NCBI GenBank assembly: GCA_949152475.1
Contig: OX424560.1
Span: 25,669,106-25,733,105, forward strand
DNA: 64,000 nucleotides
Source: Terebella lapidaria
Taxonomy: Eukaryota > Annelida > Polychaeta > Terebellida > Terebellidae
Reading direction: 5' to 3'
In this document: one piece after another, positions 45,453 through 57,575 of the stretch
Numbering within the stretch: position 1 is the first letter of the stretch
Layout of the letters: each line of letters opens with the position of its first letter
Program-made: the position numbers and the translations under genes
Notes under the pieces: generated by a model
The model's input: only the letters and a program-made list of their open reading frames with translations
Told to the model about the DNA's origin: nothing
Databases searched by the model: none

Positions 45453-48276
45453 TCAGGCTAATTCTCGTAAGAGTTCATTGTAGGAAGTATGCCGGTAAGC
45501 ACCAGTACATATGATGGCGCATTTTCTTTGGATTTGTTCTAATTCGTACAATTGGTTATTGGGAGAGCCGTCATAAATAATATCACCGTATTCCAGGGTT
45601 GGTCGTATGTAGGCTTTATATAAAATTTCAAGGCATTTTCTTGGAAGTAAGTGTTGAATTCGCCTTAGCATTCCGACGCTTTTCAATGCTTTAGTTTTTA
45701 TATTACGGATATGGCCTGTCCAGTTTCCAAGTGAATTAAGGGTAATACCTAAGTGTTTGTGGGTTTCGACATGGGCTATTTCAACGTCATTTAGATAGAG
45801 CTTGGGGGTAGTAACTGACTTTTTCCTCGAGATAATCATATACTCAGTTTTAGCTGGATTGAGCCACTTTTTGGACCATTGTGATATAGATTCCAAATCG
45901 TTGTTTAAGATGTTATTACTAGTGGTTAAATCACCTTCTATTGTTTGAAAAAGGAACGTATCGTCCGCGAACATGAATATTTCAGAGAGTAAATTATCTT
46001 TTAGATCATCAATGAAAATCAAGAAAAGTAGAGGTCCCAAGATCGACCCCTGAGGTACACCTGCGTGAGTAGCGAGATACTCCGAGGTCTGGCCGTTTAT
46101 GCACACCCGCTGTTTTCTATCACTAAGATAAGACTTGAACCAGTCAAGCAGGCGGCCTGTTATCCCTGTACATTGTAGTTTATGAATTACTCCTGGGTGC
46201 CAAACTCTGTCAAACGCTTTGCTGACATCTAAAAATACCATACATGTTTCAAGGCCTTTGTCTAGGTCTCATTTGATTTATTGCTGAATCAGCTTTCTTA
46301 AAACCGGAGTTGCGCCAGGTGAGGAGATTATTCGATTGACAGTGCTCGTATAAGGCATTGAAAACTAGTTTTTCCTGTACCTTTGATACACATGGAAGTA
46401 AGGAGATGGGTCTGTAGTTGGAAGTCAGTTGTCTGTCACCCTTTTTGAAAACAGGTAGAACATTAGAATATTTCCATACAGATGGAACTTTTCCAAGGGC
46501 GAAGGACTTATTAAACAACGCACATAAAGGCCTGGAGATGGATTCAGAGCAGTTCTTGAGAATTATATTTCCAATATCGTCGTGCCCTGTTGCCTTGTTG
46601 ATATTTAATGTCAATAAGATTTTCTTTACATCATTTTCATTAACTATTAGGTTTTCAAGTATATTATCTGTTTCATGTGTTATCGGTGGTAATGTGATAC
46701 TATCAGGCACAGGTAAATTCGTTTGTTCTACGAAGAAATTATTGAAAAGATCACATTTATCCGATGATGCGCTGTAGGCAGTGTTATTATCTATAATTGC
46801 AGGAATCGAATTAGCAAGCTTGGTACCATATAATTGTTTCGTTATAGTCCAAAACTGTTTTGAAGCAGTCTGGGGATTTTCCAGTTTATGATATAACCTT
46901 TCTCGATATATTTTCTTTGCATCAGCAATTTGAGTTTTGACCATGCGTCGTGACTGTTTCCATCTGAGTTCATCGGTAGCTGATTTAGGTCTTTTAAACT
47001 TTTTGAATAATCTATTTCTTTTTCGAATTAGTTTTTTTATATAGCGTGTCATCCATGGCTTATCTTTAGGACGCACAGTGATGATACGTGACGGTATATT
47101 AGATGCAATATTTTCGTTCATTATATTATACCATATGTACGTAGCATCATCAATATCATCAACTGTTTCAATAAGAGAACATAACGGTGAATTAGATATG
47201 TCATTATTCATCTGTTGAAAATTTGTGACTTTGTAGTTGTAGACCTTCCTTTGAAATGGTTTATCTGCCGTGTAGTTGATACTGACTAAGCAGTCGATGG
47301 TACAGTGATCAGAATCAGCGATTGGTGGTAATACAGACGATCTGACAACATAGCCTGGGGAATCGGTTACCAATACGTCTGGAATATTTGCGCAATGACT
47401 CGTTATGCGAGTAGGTTCTTTCACCATCTGGTACAGACCGTGGTGTATAAGAAAATCACGTAACTTGTTGCCAAGTTCGCTATCGCCGTGATCGGCGTCC
47501 CAATTAGTACATCTGTCATTGAAGTCACCAAGGATGAAGATCGAGTCATGTTTTATCTTAGAAGCTTCGTCTATATTGTCACACAGGTTTTCGATAAAAT
47601 GTTCCGCTTCATTGACAGTAGTATTTGGTGATCTATAGAGAACCCCGAGGAGGACAATTTTATTCATGACTTTTGCCTCTAACCAAATTATTTCGAGATC
47701 TGGGTGAGACAAGGAATCAATCTGTCTATGTACAAATCGTGTTGATGCCAGTATGGCAACTCCTCCTCCTCTAGCATTACGATCTCTCCGATGTAATACA
47801 TACTCACTTGGGGGAATATTCGACTCGATGGATGAGATACGATCATCTAAATGAGTTTCGGTTATGCATATAAAATCGTATTGCTTTTCACAACATAGTT
47901 GATGATAAATTTCGTCAATTTTGTACATGGGGTAATTAGCCGATCTGGCAACTAGACCCCGTATATTGGTGTGACAGAATTTCAGCATCGATGGCCCAGG
48001 ATTCGGGTGGACGTCGCCAGAAAGCAGAAGCAGAAGAAATTTATCAAAACAATTTCTGGTACATTTATTTGTTTTGAAGAACTTGAACTTATCAGACAAA
48101 GTATTTATATGATTAGCTCCGCATTTGCAAATATATGAGGTTGTGTATGTATAGTTACCACGTTCCAATATACAAGGTACAGAAATACAAAACGACACTG
48201 GGCTAACAAATTTTGAAAACAAACAAGTGTATACCCGTAGGTATACAACTGGACAGTTGGATGTACAACAAGACAT
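45453..48276 (-). pseudogene. LINE ORF2: 2A-like leader, APE endonuclease, reverse transcriptase
   Basis: From ATG 48276 a 95-residue leader ends in SGDVHPNPGP (47992-48021), matching the D-V/I-x-x-NPGP 2A ribosome-skipping motif known from CR1/L2-type elements. The endonuclease follows: ITETHLDDR, ILGDFNDR, DSDHCTI. Reverse transcriptase then shows KGDRQLTSNYRPISLLP, VFLDVSKAFDRVWH, GVPQGSILGP and the catalytic FADDT. A frameshift with a small deletion lies near 46245, between SAINQM and the DKGLETCMVF stretch. The frame ends at a TGA at 45453, and the family sequence (ERLSERRTNHRL) continues past it, so that codon was probably TGG. Not functional. Confidence 0.9.
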
Positions 48277-48684
48277 ACAATTATAATAAACTTAGCATGG
48301 ATGTGATACGACAATTAGCTTTATTGTGCGGTTAGTTTGCTATCACCAAGTTGGTGCTGGGGACTGTTTGACCTTGCGCGTACATTAGTGGAATAATGTT
48401 TGACAGAGGGTCACGTGACAAATATCAAGCATACGCTTCCACAAAGGCAGTTATTCAGCTTCGGCTAGTGCCAGCATCATATTTCCAATAGCACAACTTC
48501 AAATTACTCATTATAGTTATTCTCATTATCAGGTGAATGACATATATACTACATTAGCGAAACATGGGCCGTCGAGACCACAACATTACAAAATAGACAT
48601 TTTGATACAGGTGAGATTTTTACATAGACAACACTGCTGATGCTGCTCCCTGTATCAGATCGAAGCGGACGGGTCCGAGTTCCT

Positions 48685-49342
48685 CACCACCAGACCACCG
48701 AGTGACACAAACGAGGACGTAAGGGGACCAATTGTTCGTTCACAGTTTCTGGTATATTATAGAACATGATATTGTCCCTCATCCCCCTTGAGATAATGGA
48801 AAGTTGGTTTTCACGCAGATCATTTATTTTAACTTTTCTGCACGTGTTAGCCGGCCTTCCAACGTTTGATTTTTCGTTTGCAACTCTCGGTTCTCCTGTT
48901 TGAGTACTTTGATTGCGTGATGGTTTGAGGTGATGTCATTCTGCATAGTATTGAGTGAGGTATGCAGGCTGTCAAATCTGGACAAGATGTCAGTCTTTGA
49001 CTTGTTTACCTCATCCAGAACACTGATCAATTTGTCGGATAGAGTGTCCATATTTTTACTAAGACTGTCTTTCATACCCGGCATGTCACCACTCAAGAAT
49101 GACTCAAAGCTCTCGAATAGAGTTAATGGGGAGGTGGAAGCCTTTCGTTTTTTAGACATATCAAGATCGATCATCGGTGTGCTCTGCATTTGATAGACCC
49201 CGGGCTGTGTTGTTACTGCTGCCACAGCTTGATCACTGGAGACTTCAACGCCGGGCTGACTGTGACCCGAGTGGGCTTCCATAACACTTGTATACAATGA
49301 ATCAATGAATGCTTCTGCAGAAGCCAAAGTAGAATCACTCAT
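48685..49342 (-). pseudogene. LINE ORF1, coiled-coil RNA-binding protein, frameshifted
   Basis: 172 codons with a Ser-rich N-terminus and a long coiled coil (MKDSLSKNMDTLSDKLISVL, then LKQENRELQTKNQTLEGRL). The frame stops at 48824, but the neighbouring frame continues with LRENQLSIISRGMRDNIMFY, a typical start of the ORF1 RNA-binding domain, for about 50 codons. One frameshift is therefore present near 48835. In the family, ORF1 protein coats LINE RNA. Confidence 0.75.
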
Positions 49343-49345
49343 GCG

Positions 49346-50683
49346 TGCAGTTTGTTATGCTGGGTCAGAGGATCATTGATTATCGCCCACGAGTAAATTT
49401 ATAGTTCCAATAAGGGGCAAGTTCACATTGTTGGTCACAAACCTGTGATATCACAAACAGTTGAAGACTGAAGTTCTTTATACGTAGTTGGCAATATCAT
49501 AATAGCACAAAAACCATACTTATACTTCATTTGTCGATCAGTCAAAGCAAACGATGTCAGGTCATGTTGTATGGCCGTTAACAGTTTTTACATTATGTCC
49601 ATGCATATGTTTCACGATTTGTTCGAAATTCCGAAAATTATAATTATTTATCACATGTAAAAATGTCATTCATCTCGTTTGCATAATGATAAGCTGCCAG
49701 AACAAGCTATTAAATTTTTCTATAAAATTAATGTCCATGTTCTTAAATTGTGGCAACTTTGAAGGAATCGGAATACCAACACCCTGCAAAAACCGTTTTG
49801 TTCAGTTCAAATATTGTTCTCATTCCCATTGCTTTCAATTATTTCCACCTTTCTTCATTTTGTCCTTCCTCTTTCTCCTCTCCTAACTTATAATTTGTTG
49901 TTTGTCTGAAAAGTGGAGGGCGGGGGTAGGACCAGTACATGCATGCAATACAGAGCACTGACACATTAGTCATTTCTGGAATAAACTTCGAATGAAAGCT
50001 ATGTGTTTGTGCGTCGAGGTCCCCTTCAAACCATATGTCGATGAAAACGACACAAAATTATAATAGTTTATTTTCATCCAAGCGACAAAACACTTACGCA
50101 GTACATGCAAGACAACTATCATAATGCAAAAAAAGGCCACTTATCCAGATACACAAACAACCGTTTTATACATAACCGACACACATTTTACATGAATTTG
50201 CTGTTTTCCATGTGCGAAGAAGTGCTTCATTTCAAATTGTAATGCCTCCAGAAATGCACATACAAATATTTATAGTATATGGTTGTGAGTTATCGTTGCA
50301 ATCATCCAAATAGACAAAAAAGCTGTTCATCTTGCTGTGATATCCATAGATTCCATGTTCAAATAAAACATTCGTGCATGTCTTTTAGGTGGTACACACA
50401 GTATCCAGGTAATTCACCCACACGATAATGATGTTATCCATATATCCATGAAGCATTTCGTTACTTTGTAATTTCCACGTCACACTGATGAATGTTATCC
50501 AATAAGTAGAGCGCAATTGTATCACAAAACTTGAAGCGAACAGTTGCACCACGACCACAAACTGCACATTTACGGTGGTATCAGAACGATTATTCCAGTT
50601 GCCAGGCATATAATAGGAATGTACTTGCAGTAAATACTGTCATGAAAATAACAGTACATGTATGAGAGTCGGCAAGAATTGCT
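49346..50683. other. Intergenic, nothing supported
   Basis: AT-rich. It probably holds the 5' end of the LINE and the 3' untranslated region of the lectin-receptor gene. No gene recognised. Confidence 0.4.
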
Positions 50684-53432
50684 TCAGATCTCCCCTCCAG
50701 CAGACATTGTGTCCGGGTCCAGCTGGAAATACCTAGGGTCAATATCGGAGTCAGGCGATACTTTCTCGCATTCCTTCCGAGCCATTGTATTATTTCCGTA
50801 AACCATACGTCGACTCTGACTTTGCGCATGCGCGCTCACGGGTTCCGTCGATCCGAGCGTGTTGTACTCTGATTCGTAGTCCGATTGCGTCTGCTGCGCA
50901 TGCGCACCACTTCCGTACGCGCTTCCGGTTGGGCACGTGCAAGGTACTGAACTGTCAGTTCCACTGGGATTCGGCAGAGGGCGCTCCCATATGTGCGTGT
51001 AGTCTTCGCGTTTTTGACAGACCCGTTTTCCTGGGCTTTGGTTGAGTCTGCTCATATCTCGTGGGTCCTGGCTGTACATCGGAGGCATGTACAGCGAATT
51101 TTTGGCTGGGTCGGGAGTTTCGATTTTGGCCTCGGCGTACGTGTGGGCTCTCTCCAGCTGTTGGCGTACGTACCGTCTGAAAAAATATTTGTGAGGAGGA
51201 TTGAAACACGTGCATTTGACTTCACCTATAATTTTTTCCAGTATTTTCTCATCGTCGATATTTCGGATAACTCTTTTTTCATGGAAAAAAATATTTTGCA
51301 AAATATGTTTCATTGCGGATGTAAACACTAAAAAATAATGACATTATAATAGATCTACTTGTATGTTGAATATAACAAATCAACGTTTACCTCCGGAACA
51401 TAACGATTCCAATGCAGAGTATAAGTGCGCCGACCACGAAAGCCACTGCAACAATTATCACCACGGACAGACCTAAATGGGAACGTTATGATTCGTTATT
51501 ATGAATGTAAATCAGAACGGAACCATAGATACCAGTGTTGAATATGCTACAACTATCAAGGCTTCTACATCTCAAAATTGATTGTTGAACTGCATGCACG
51601 TATTTTGACGTAACTGAGAAGCGAAATGGTGGAACATTCATGATATAAAAATGCATGTACGCAGCATTTGCTGGAAAACTCTGAATATTATTCTCACGTT
51701 TTGTCATTGTTCTTAACGATGAATATTTATTGTACCTGAAGGCAAACCGCTCGCATCCTCACCACCCCCCTCAACCGATGCACCGTCTATGATGAAAGTA
51801 AAAGGTACATGTTGGCATATAATTTACCACCGCATAGAATTTATGCACAAGTTAGTGAAAAAGAAATCAAGCACAAGTTAGTGAAAAAAATCAAACCTGG
51901 AATTGTAAAATGACTGGAAAAATACTATTGGGAAACCATTTCACTAACAAACGCAAAGCATGATTGCTAAAATTATTCTTTACCAATAATTGTGACTTTC
52001 CATTGATTTTTTTCATTTCTCAATAAGCTCACTCACAGCCGGGACACGACAGCCTATCGCCTTCCCACGTGCTGTCCTGGCATTCCAGCCGCCAGCGCCC
52101 GGATGTACTGTTACATCCCATCTCGGTGACGTCACCAACCCGCCTTGACCAACCACCGCCAGGCGCTTGCAGATCCGGGCACCCAACAACTGAGAGCAAT
52201 GAAGTAAATACAAATATGATCTGATATGTACTAGCTTAACAGATTTTAGATGATAGCATTTATCAATATATGATATCATCAATTTCAGTGGTCCGTAAAC
52301 ATATTAGTTTAGTCAATGAATCAAGCATTCAAAAGATATGCGTTGCTAATTTAGCTAATTTCAGCTAATTAACATAAGAGTATTCAATTCGTTTCTGCAA
52401 TAAGTTCATGATTTGAGACATACTCACAATCATATTGGAAAACAAACTCCTTGCTGGCCGTCGCTGTTGGTGTCGACGTCATTTTAACGTCGATGACGCG
52501 CAGTTCGACGACGTTTGTTTCCGAGAGGAAGACCTGACTGAAGCGCTGGTTGCGTGCGCAGATTTCTTTGACAGCAGTGCGACTGACGTCTTTCACCGTA
52601 GCGTAAACCTTGAAATAGTCAATGTCTTGAATGAGACTTTGTTTGATAACGTCAAAATCATTGATACAAAAATATACAAAAAGCAGTTTATTATATCACT
52701 AAAAAAAATATTGAAACCGACCTGGCAAGTACTGTGGATTCGAGCGGGCGCCTTTGTCCAGCCGTAGTTCCACAAGGAAATGTTGATCTTTTGACCTGGC
52801 GGGGCCTCGATCAACCAGGGACAATTCATGGAGCCACACCCTGTGTTTCTCGTAGTTATGCTGCCAATCCGACCAGAGGGCTGGGACACCTTCACATGGT
52901 CACAGTTGTGGCATTGCTTCTGCTGGATTCCTAACACTGTAACCGTATTTGTGGACGTGAATGGAGAATAAATAATGTTATTTACATCATGGTAACTCGG
53001 AGTTGTATTTGAATGTGTGTTGCGACCTATCACGTCAGACTTTGATGAAGTCAAACTACAACATTGGGAACAGCAGTGCACCCAAAAAGTTGTAGCACAG
53101 TTGTAGCGTTTAATATGAATTTCTGAAGACATTATCATTACCTTGTTTACAAGTGTAGTTGGCTTCTAGATACATGATCAGGTCAGCGAGACATCCAGAA
53201 GGCATTTTCCTCATGGCCATCTCCTCGTCTGGTATATCTATGGCACATGTGTGTTTGCCCGAGCACCTGTTGTCCGCTATGTCAAGGACGTCTTTGAAGC
53301 AGCCTATGTAGCCAAGGTCATTCGTGACGCACTGCCCAAGGCGCATGCGCCCGTACGACGCCCCCTCCATGTGAACGACCTCATTCGGCCCGCACTGAGC
53401 ATTGAATGTGTTGAAGTTGCAGATTTCACCTC
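50684..53432 (-). CDS. Type I membrane receptor: SUEL lectin, CUB, sushi, TM, cytoplasmic tail (5' incomplete)
   Basis: Seven exons with GT..AG borders and consistent phases: 53142-53432, 52722-52936, 52428-52608, 52037-52189, 51736-51786, 51391-51472 and 50684-51176, together 487 codons plus stop. The first exon is a whole SUEL/rhamnose-type lectin domain with eight cysteines and the YGR motif (GASYGRMRLGQC); the usual DPC is SGC here. Exons 2-3 form a CUB domain (CGSMNCPWLIEAPPGQKINI). Exon 4 is a sushi domain with four cysteines. Exon 5 is a 17-residue acidic stalk. Exon 6 is the membrane helix (VVIIVAVAFVVGALILCIGI). The last exon is a 163-residue cytoplasmic tail with YNTL and YFQL (YxxL type) and several other tyrosines. 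The first exon shown starts inside a codon, so a signal-peptide exon lies upstream and was not found before 55.8 kb. A cell-surface glycan receptor is likely; ligand unknown. Confidence 0.88.
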
Positions 53433-55835
53433 CTATAAATGACACAAAAATGAAACATCATGAAGTTTGTTTTTTATTGTTTTCATGGTTCTGAAAGTGA
53501 AACTTCGACATATTTTCTACAATATCATGTCATTTGTATAGTATTAGATATGTTGCACTATCGTGAATGTTGTGAACGGTTTCATATGCTTCCATTATTT
53601 CATGCTAAAGTGCGAAACGTACACAATATAATAAACGTTTGCCAAATAGTTTCAGTACCAACTTCTTGTTAGCGTGTGTCAGTGTAACCCCATATTCGCG
53701 TGTTTGGCTTAGGTATTGCATAATTGTTTTTTTGGTATTGACACAATACAGACTCCTTGCACGGTATAGGATCTACATGTAAGAGATTTTCAAAATTGGA
53801 ATTGCACATGTCGTTTATATCATTCCAAATGGTCCTTTTATCTACACTGCCGCCGGCATGAGAATGTGTGTTTTCAGCTTTTACCGTATTTCCCTTAAGC
53901 TATTCTCTGTCTCGTTCGCGTCCCATGTGACTCTTTATTGTAGCAATAGAAAGTGCCATTGACCACAATTTCCCGGGAACATAAATCTCCGGCGAAGCCA
54001 GTGCAACATTAAACCGAAACGTCTTTCTTTGTATGCAATACAAAACATCCCCACTGGCGCCAGACTCTCATTTGGCCGTTGCATTAAACACCCGTGTCTT
54101 TTCGTCGTGGTTGCCTAGGGTGCACATTGTCCCCCAAAACGAACTCAATAGCAAGATAAACCAACTTCTAATTCAGCAATGCCACCAAACAGCAAGCACG
54201 TGTCTCCACCACGCACTAAAGCACTTGTACGCACGCGAGGCAACGTCGTGAATCCGTATTGTTGATTGTGTCCTCCGCGATGAAACTCTTTCCCTCTAGT
54301 TTCCATCGCTGGTGCAACCGCGTAAAGATAAGGGCAATTATCTTTGCTCGTCCACGAACGTCGAGTCTTTTCCCGTGTCACCACGACCCTACCCTTACCG
54401 TAAAATACACAGTCCATGGCCTCTATAGTGAGCAATTATCGACGGACATAAACGCGACCATAACAGTTTAGAGCAAGTACGCTTTATAGAGGAAGTGCCA
54501 TCATCGCCCGGCAACCTTTGCTATCGGGATCCATTCGCCAGCGCATATTTTATTCTGGTAGCCGTTGTAACGGTGCTCGTAAACCGGAAGTGGTGGACGT
54601 GGTGTCCATTAGGCACCGTCTAGAAGCCCGGATGTTGGAAATTGACGAACCGTATTTGCAAGGAAACAATGTCGCTAGCTGGCGGTGAAACGACAGTGTG
54701 GAAGTTATGGTTTTTGTCGTTAACTACCATGTCAAAACAGATTCGTCTTTTATAATCTCGCCAAGTAATTTTCTGTCCCCCACGAAAGCACGAAATCACT
54801 TCTAATTCCACGTTCTTGTTATTTCAATAGCCCCGCACTGAAAAGGTAACAATTTTTCGTGCTTTCTTTGCGTCAGTCGAAGTTTTATGGTTACAATTTT
54901 AGATTCACATCATGATGCATGTGTTATGTTTTATCAAGATAATGCATGGCTAAGGAAATATTGCACAAAAAAATGTGAGCCTACAAATTGTCAAATATGC
55001 AAAGTCCCTTCTGCAGCATCTATATTCACACGTGTACAGTGAACGAGTAACTATCGATGTACACCTACGTGTTCAGCTTCAATATATCGTTTCATCATTA
55101 AAAAACACCCTCGTTATATTGGCGATCAGGCCTTACGTGTACACTATGTTTTGCCAATTGCATAGTCTTCATGCGTCAGATGAATGTTGTCTGGTCGATG
55201 CATATTGCATCCCTCCCCAGACTGTTAGGTCAAAGGCTAATTGCGCACGGTACAGAGGAATGCATAATGGATACGCCTAAATATCGCGTAAATGAGTGTA
55301 GCTATATTCGGAAGAACTGGGATCTATTTTCTCCACACTAATAAGTTCCATCAACGGAAATGTCAACTTCCTGTTCGAAGCTGAGCAGTTTCGCATTAAT
55401 TTGTGTACGTAAATAAGGCATCAACGTTGATTGGTTCAGAAGCAAGCCCTGATACAGATTAGTTATAATTAAGCAATATTGAACATACTGCAGTTGTACT
55501 GGCTAATTAAACATTTAGTTGCGACAGGGCAGACTGACACACCCATATTACCTGTGATTGTCAGCAAATCTCACAGTTTTACCGTACTAGATAGCATACT
55601 GAAACAATATTATAAAAACATAGTGCATATGTTTATTGATCATGGCAGTCTTTAGTACTGAAATGCCCCGACATATTCACAAACGACTTGTTTTTATGTC
55701 ACAAAGTAAATTTGAAACACTGCGATGGATATATTGGTATTTATTTACATATTCAACAAATAACACAATACATACAATCTACTTGTGAAATGTACATTAT
55801 TTTATGTAAAATGATATACAAAAAGTGTTCATCTC
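53433..55835. other. Upstream region of the lectin receptor, with a duplicated segment
   Basis: No coding exon could be supported, although the receptor needs a 5' exon. The piece 54553-54680 is related to 58348-58440. The open frames here are short and have no known domains. Confidence 0.45.
54553..54680. repeat. Segment duplicated with the glycosyltransferase unit (copy A)
   Basis: TTCTGGTAGCCGTTGTAAC through GTCGCTAGCT parallels 58348-58440 (TTCTGGTAGCAGTTGCAAC through ATCGCTAGCT) with gaps. Each copy lies on the 3' side of a glycosyltransferase copy, so it marks a tandem duplication unit. Confidence 0.6.
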
Positions 55836-57575
55836 TCAACTTGGCACTTCTTTGTGTAATACGTTCAATAGGGCACTTCCTACAGCAGCTGTGTAATCGA
55901 TATTCATAGATTTTCGCAATACTGGCGTCAGATGGAGAACACTCTCATTCACACTGGAAAACCAGAGCTTGTATTCCTCAATAGTTGGTCCGCCTTGCAA
56001 ATCACTTGGACTCAAAATGCGAACATCTCCTGGAAAATTATTGCTGACTTTCCCACTACTTTCACTTTCATCTGTCTGTATATGGAACAATCTGGACGAA
56101 GAGTTCTTGACTTCATTTGGTACTAGTTTGTTTTTCAAGAAGCTTCCTTCTCTATAGTTCAATCCGGTAGCGTTCATGAAATCACTGCTTATTCCCATAG
56201 ACTTGAGCGCAACCCATGAATCACAGATGTAACCCTTTGAATTGTTGAACCGTGGCATTATTAGAGTCCTGTTGAGAATATTCCCGATTGTGAAGCCGTT
56301 CAGTAGAGCCTGTCGTATATCGGAAGAATTCACAAAGTTGTTGAATACGAGATATTTTCTCTCCAAACTGCTGTAATATTTCGTGTCAGCATCATCAAAC
56401 CAAAGAAAGCAATCTTTGAAACGTCCAATTTTATCGTCCTTAGATTTCATCCAATTGCCATGTATAACATACGCTTGCTCGTACCTCGATTGATCTGGGC
56501 AGTTTTTACCGTCAAAGAAAGCTTTTCCACATGGGAACAGTTCTGGCGAAAGTTTGAATGTGGCAACAGCCTTGGTCTCCGCGAGAGCCTTGTTAAAACA
56601 AGGCTGGTCCATTTGGTTAGTCGTGTTTCCAAGTTCAATCATTCTTTCAAAAACTGCAATGGATGCAGTAGTTGGGTACGCGAAAATGAAGCCCGAGTTC
56701 AACTCTGCAGTGCTATCCATTTGTGCAGCAAGATCAAAATGTACATCTGCGTGAAGGTCCAGTAAATACGGTAGTGGGTTTCTAAGGTAAACAATGTCCA
56801 CATCACTGATTAGCACAGTGTAACCACGTCTCAGAGCTTCTAACGTCAAAATCGGCTTCATGTTTGCGCGACGAATGAAAGCCTCTCCACCATACCACGA
56901 TCCCTCAACTTCGCTTTCATCTTCGAAATAAACGAAACAATTGACGTCACTTCCGCCACGAGAGACCAACACGTCACAGGACTTCCGATCGGAAGACAGG
57001 AACAGGATGTTGGTTAAGTTCTGCCGTTCAACTGCACTGGCGTAGAAATTCATAGTCATGTCCAGTAGATTCTGACTCACTATCACAAGAACTACGACAT
57101 TTTCTTTCGATTTACTCCGCTGCAATTCAGAACTTAAGTCTGGAAACCGCTGTGATTCAGGCGAAGTCTCCTTCGTCTTTTTACTGCCAGTAGCAATATC
57201 TCCCGAATCACTTTGAACATTGTTTTCTCCATATTCTTCCTGGATCCTGCGTGTTCTAGTGGTAACCTTGGGACCATAGGATCCAAGGTCTCTGGAGGCC
57301 TCTGGGTTGTCATTCTCATGAAAATTCGGCATGACTGTAACCGGGACTTCCACTTCATTACCCAGCTCTTCTTGTTCAACAGTCAATGACTCGGTAGTCG
57401 TGACTTCACCAGTAATCACTTCTGCGGGTTTTGATGACATTTTATCTGTATCCATTTGATAAACCACTGATGCCGTCATAATCCATACACAAAAGACGAC
57501 AAATGCTATCCGCTTATTGGGATACATCCTCTCTTGTGCAATGAGTTTCCTCGCCGGTGTGATTAAAGTTATCAT
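55836..57575 (-). CDS. GT77-type (Nucleotid_trans) Golgi glycosyltransferase, two-domain
   Basis: 579 residues, one coding exon; an in-frame TAG lies nine bases before the ATG. It is a type II membrane protein: short basic cytosolic end, signal-anchor at about 22-41 (RIAFVVFCVWIMTASVVY), then an acidic Ser/Thr-rich stem to about 160. The catalytic domain runs from about 160 to 395, with the DxD box in LISDVDIVYLRNPLPYLLDL (about 254-273), FNSGF-like AELNSGFIFAYP, and the closing VIHGNWMKSKDDKIGRFKDC. It probably transfers a sugar from a nucleotide sugar in the Golgi lumen; plant relatives are pectin xylosyltransferases, and animal substrates are not known to me. The last 180 residues form a second domain (YLVFNNFVNSSDIRQALLNG, LNRTLIMPRF) that faintly recalls O-fucosyltransferase N-lobes. 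Several NxS/T sites. Neighbours on the right are paralogues. Confidence 0.9.
   Translation of the reverse strand: MITLITPARKLIAQERMYPNKRIAFVVFCVWIMTASVVYQMDTDKMSSKPAEVITGEVTTTESLTVEQEELGNEVEVPVTVMPNFHENDNPEASRDLGSYGPKVTTRTRRIQEEYGENNVQSDSGDIATGSKKTKETSPESQRFPDLSSELQRSKSKENVVVLVIVSQNLLDMTMNFYASAVERQNLTNILFLSSDRKSCDVLVSRGGSDVNCFVYFEDESEVEGSWYGGEAFIRRANMKPILTLEALRRGYTVLISDVDIVYLRNPLPYLLDLHADVHFDLAAQMDSTAELNSGFIFAYPTTASIAVFERMIELGNTTNQMDQPCFNKALAETKAVATFKLSPELFPCGKAFFDGKNCPDQSRYEQAYVIHGNWMKSKDDKIGRFKDCFLWFDDADTKYYSSLERKYLVFNNFVNSSDIRQALLNGFTIGNILNRTLIMPRFNNSKGYICDSWVALKSMGISSDFMNATGLNYREGSFLKNKLVPNEVKNSSSRLFHIQTDESESSGKVSNNFPGDVRILSPSDLQGGPTIEEYKLWFSSVNESVLHLTPVLRKSMNIDYTAAVGSALLNVLHKEVPS

Larger units (their letters stand above)
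45360..49345 (-). mobile_element. CR1/L2-clade LINE, nearly full length, inactivated
   Basis: ORF1 at the 5' side (about 49342-48685) and ORF2 with endonuclease and reverse transcriptase (48276 to about 45360), both minus. Frameshifts in ORF1 and ORF2 and a nonsense codon near the ORF2 end show that it is dead. The 5' boundary is not defined. The 3' end fades near 45360 without a clear tail or target duplication. Clade assignment rests on the coiled-coil ORF1, APE-type endonuclease, FADDT box and the ELA(W)ERLSERR-type C-terminus. Confidence 0.9.
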
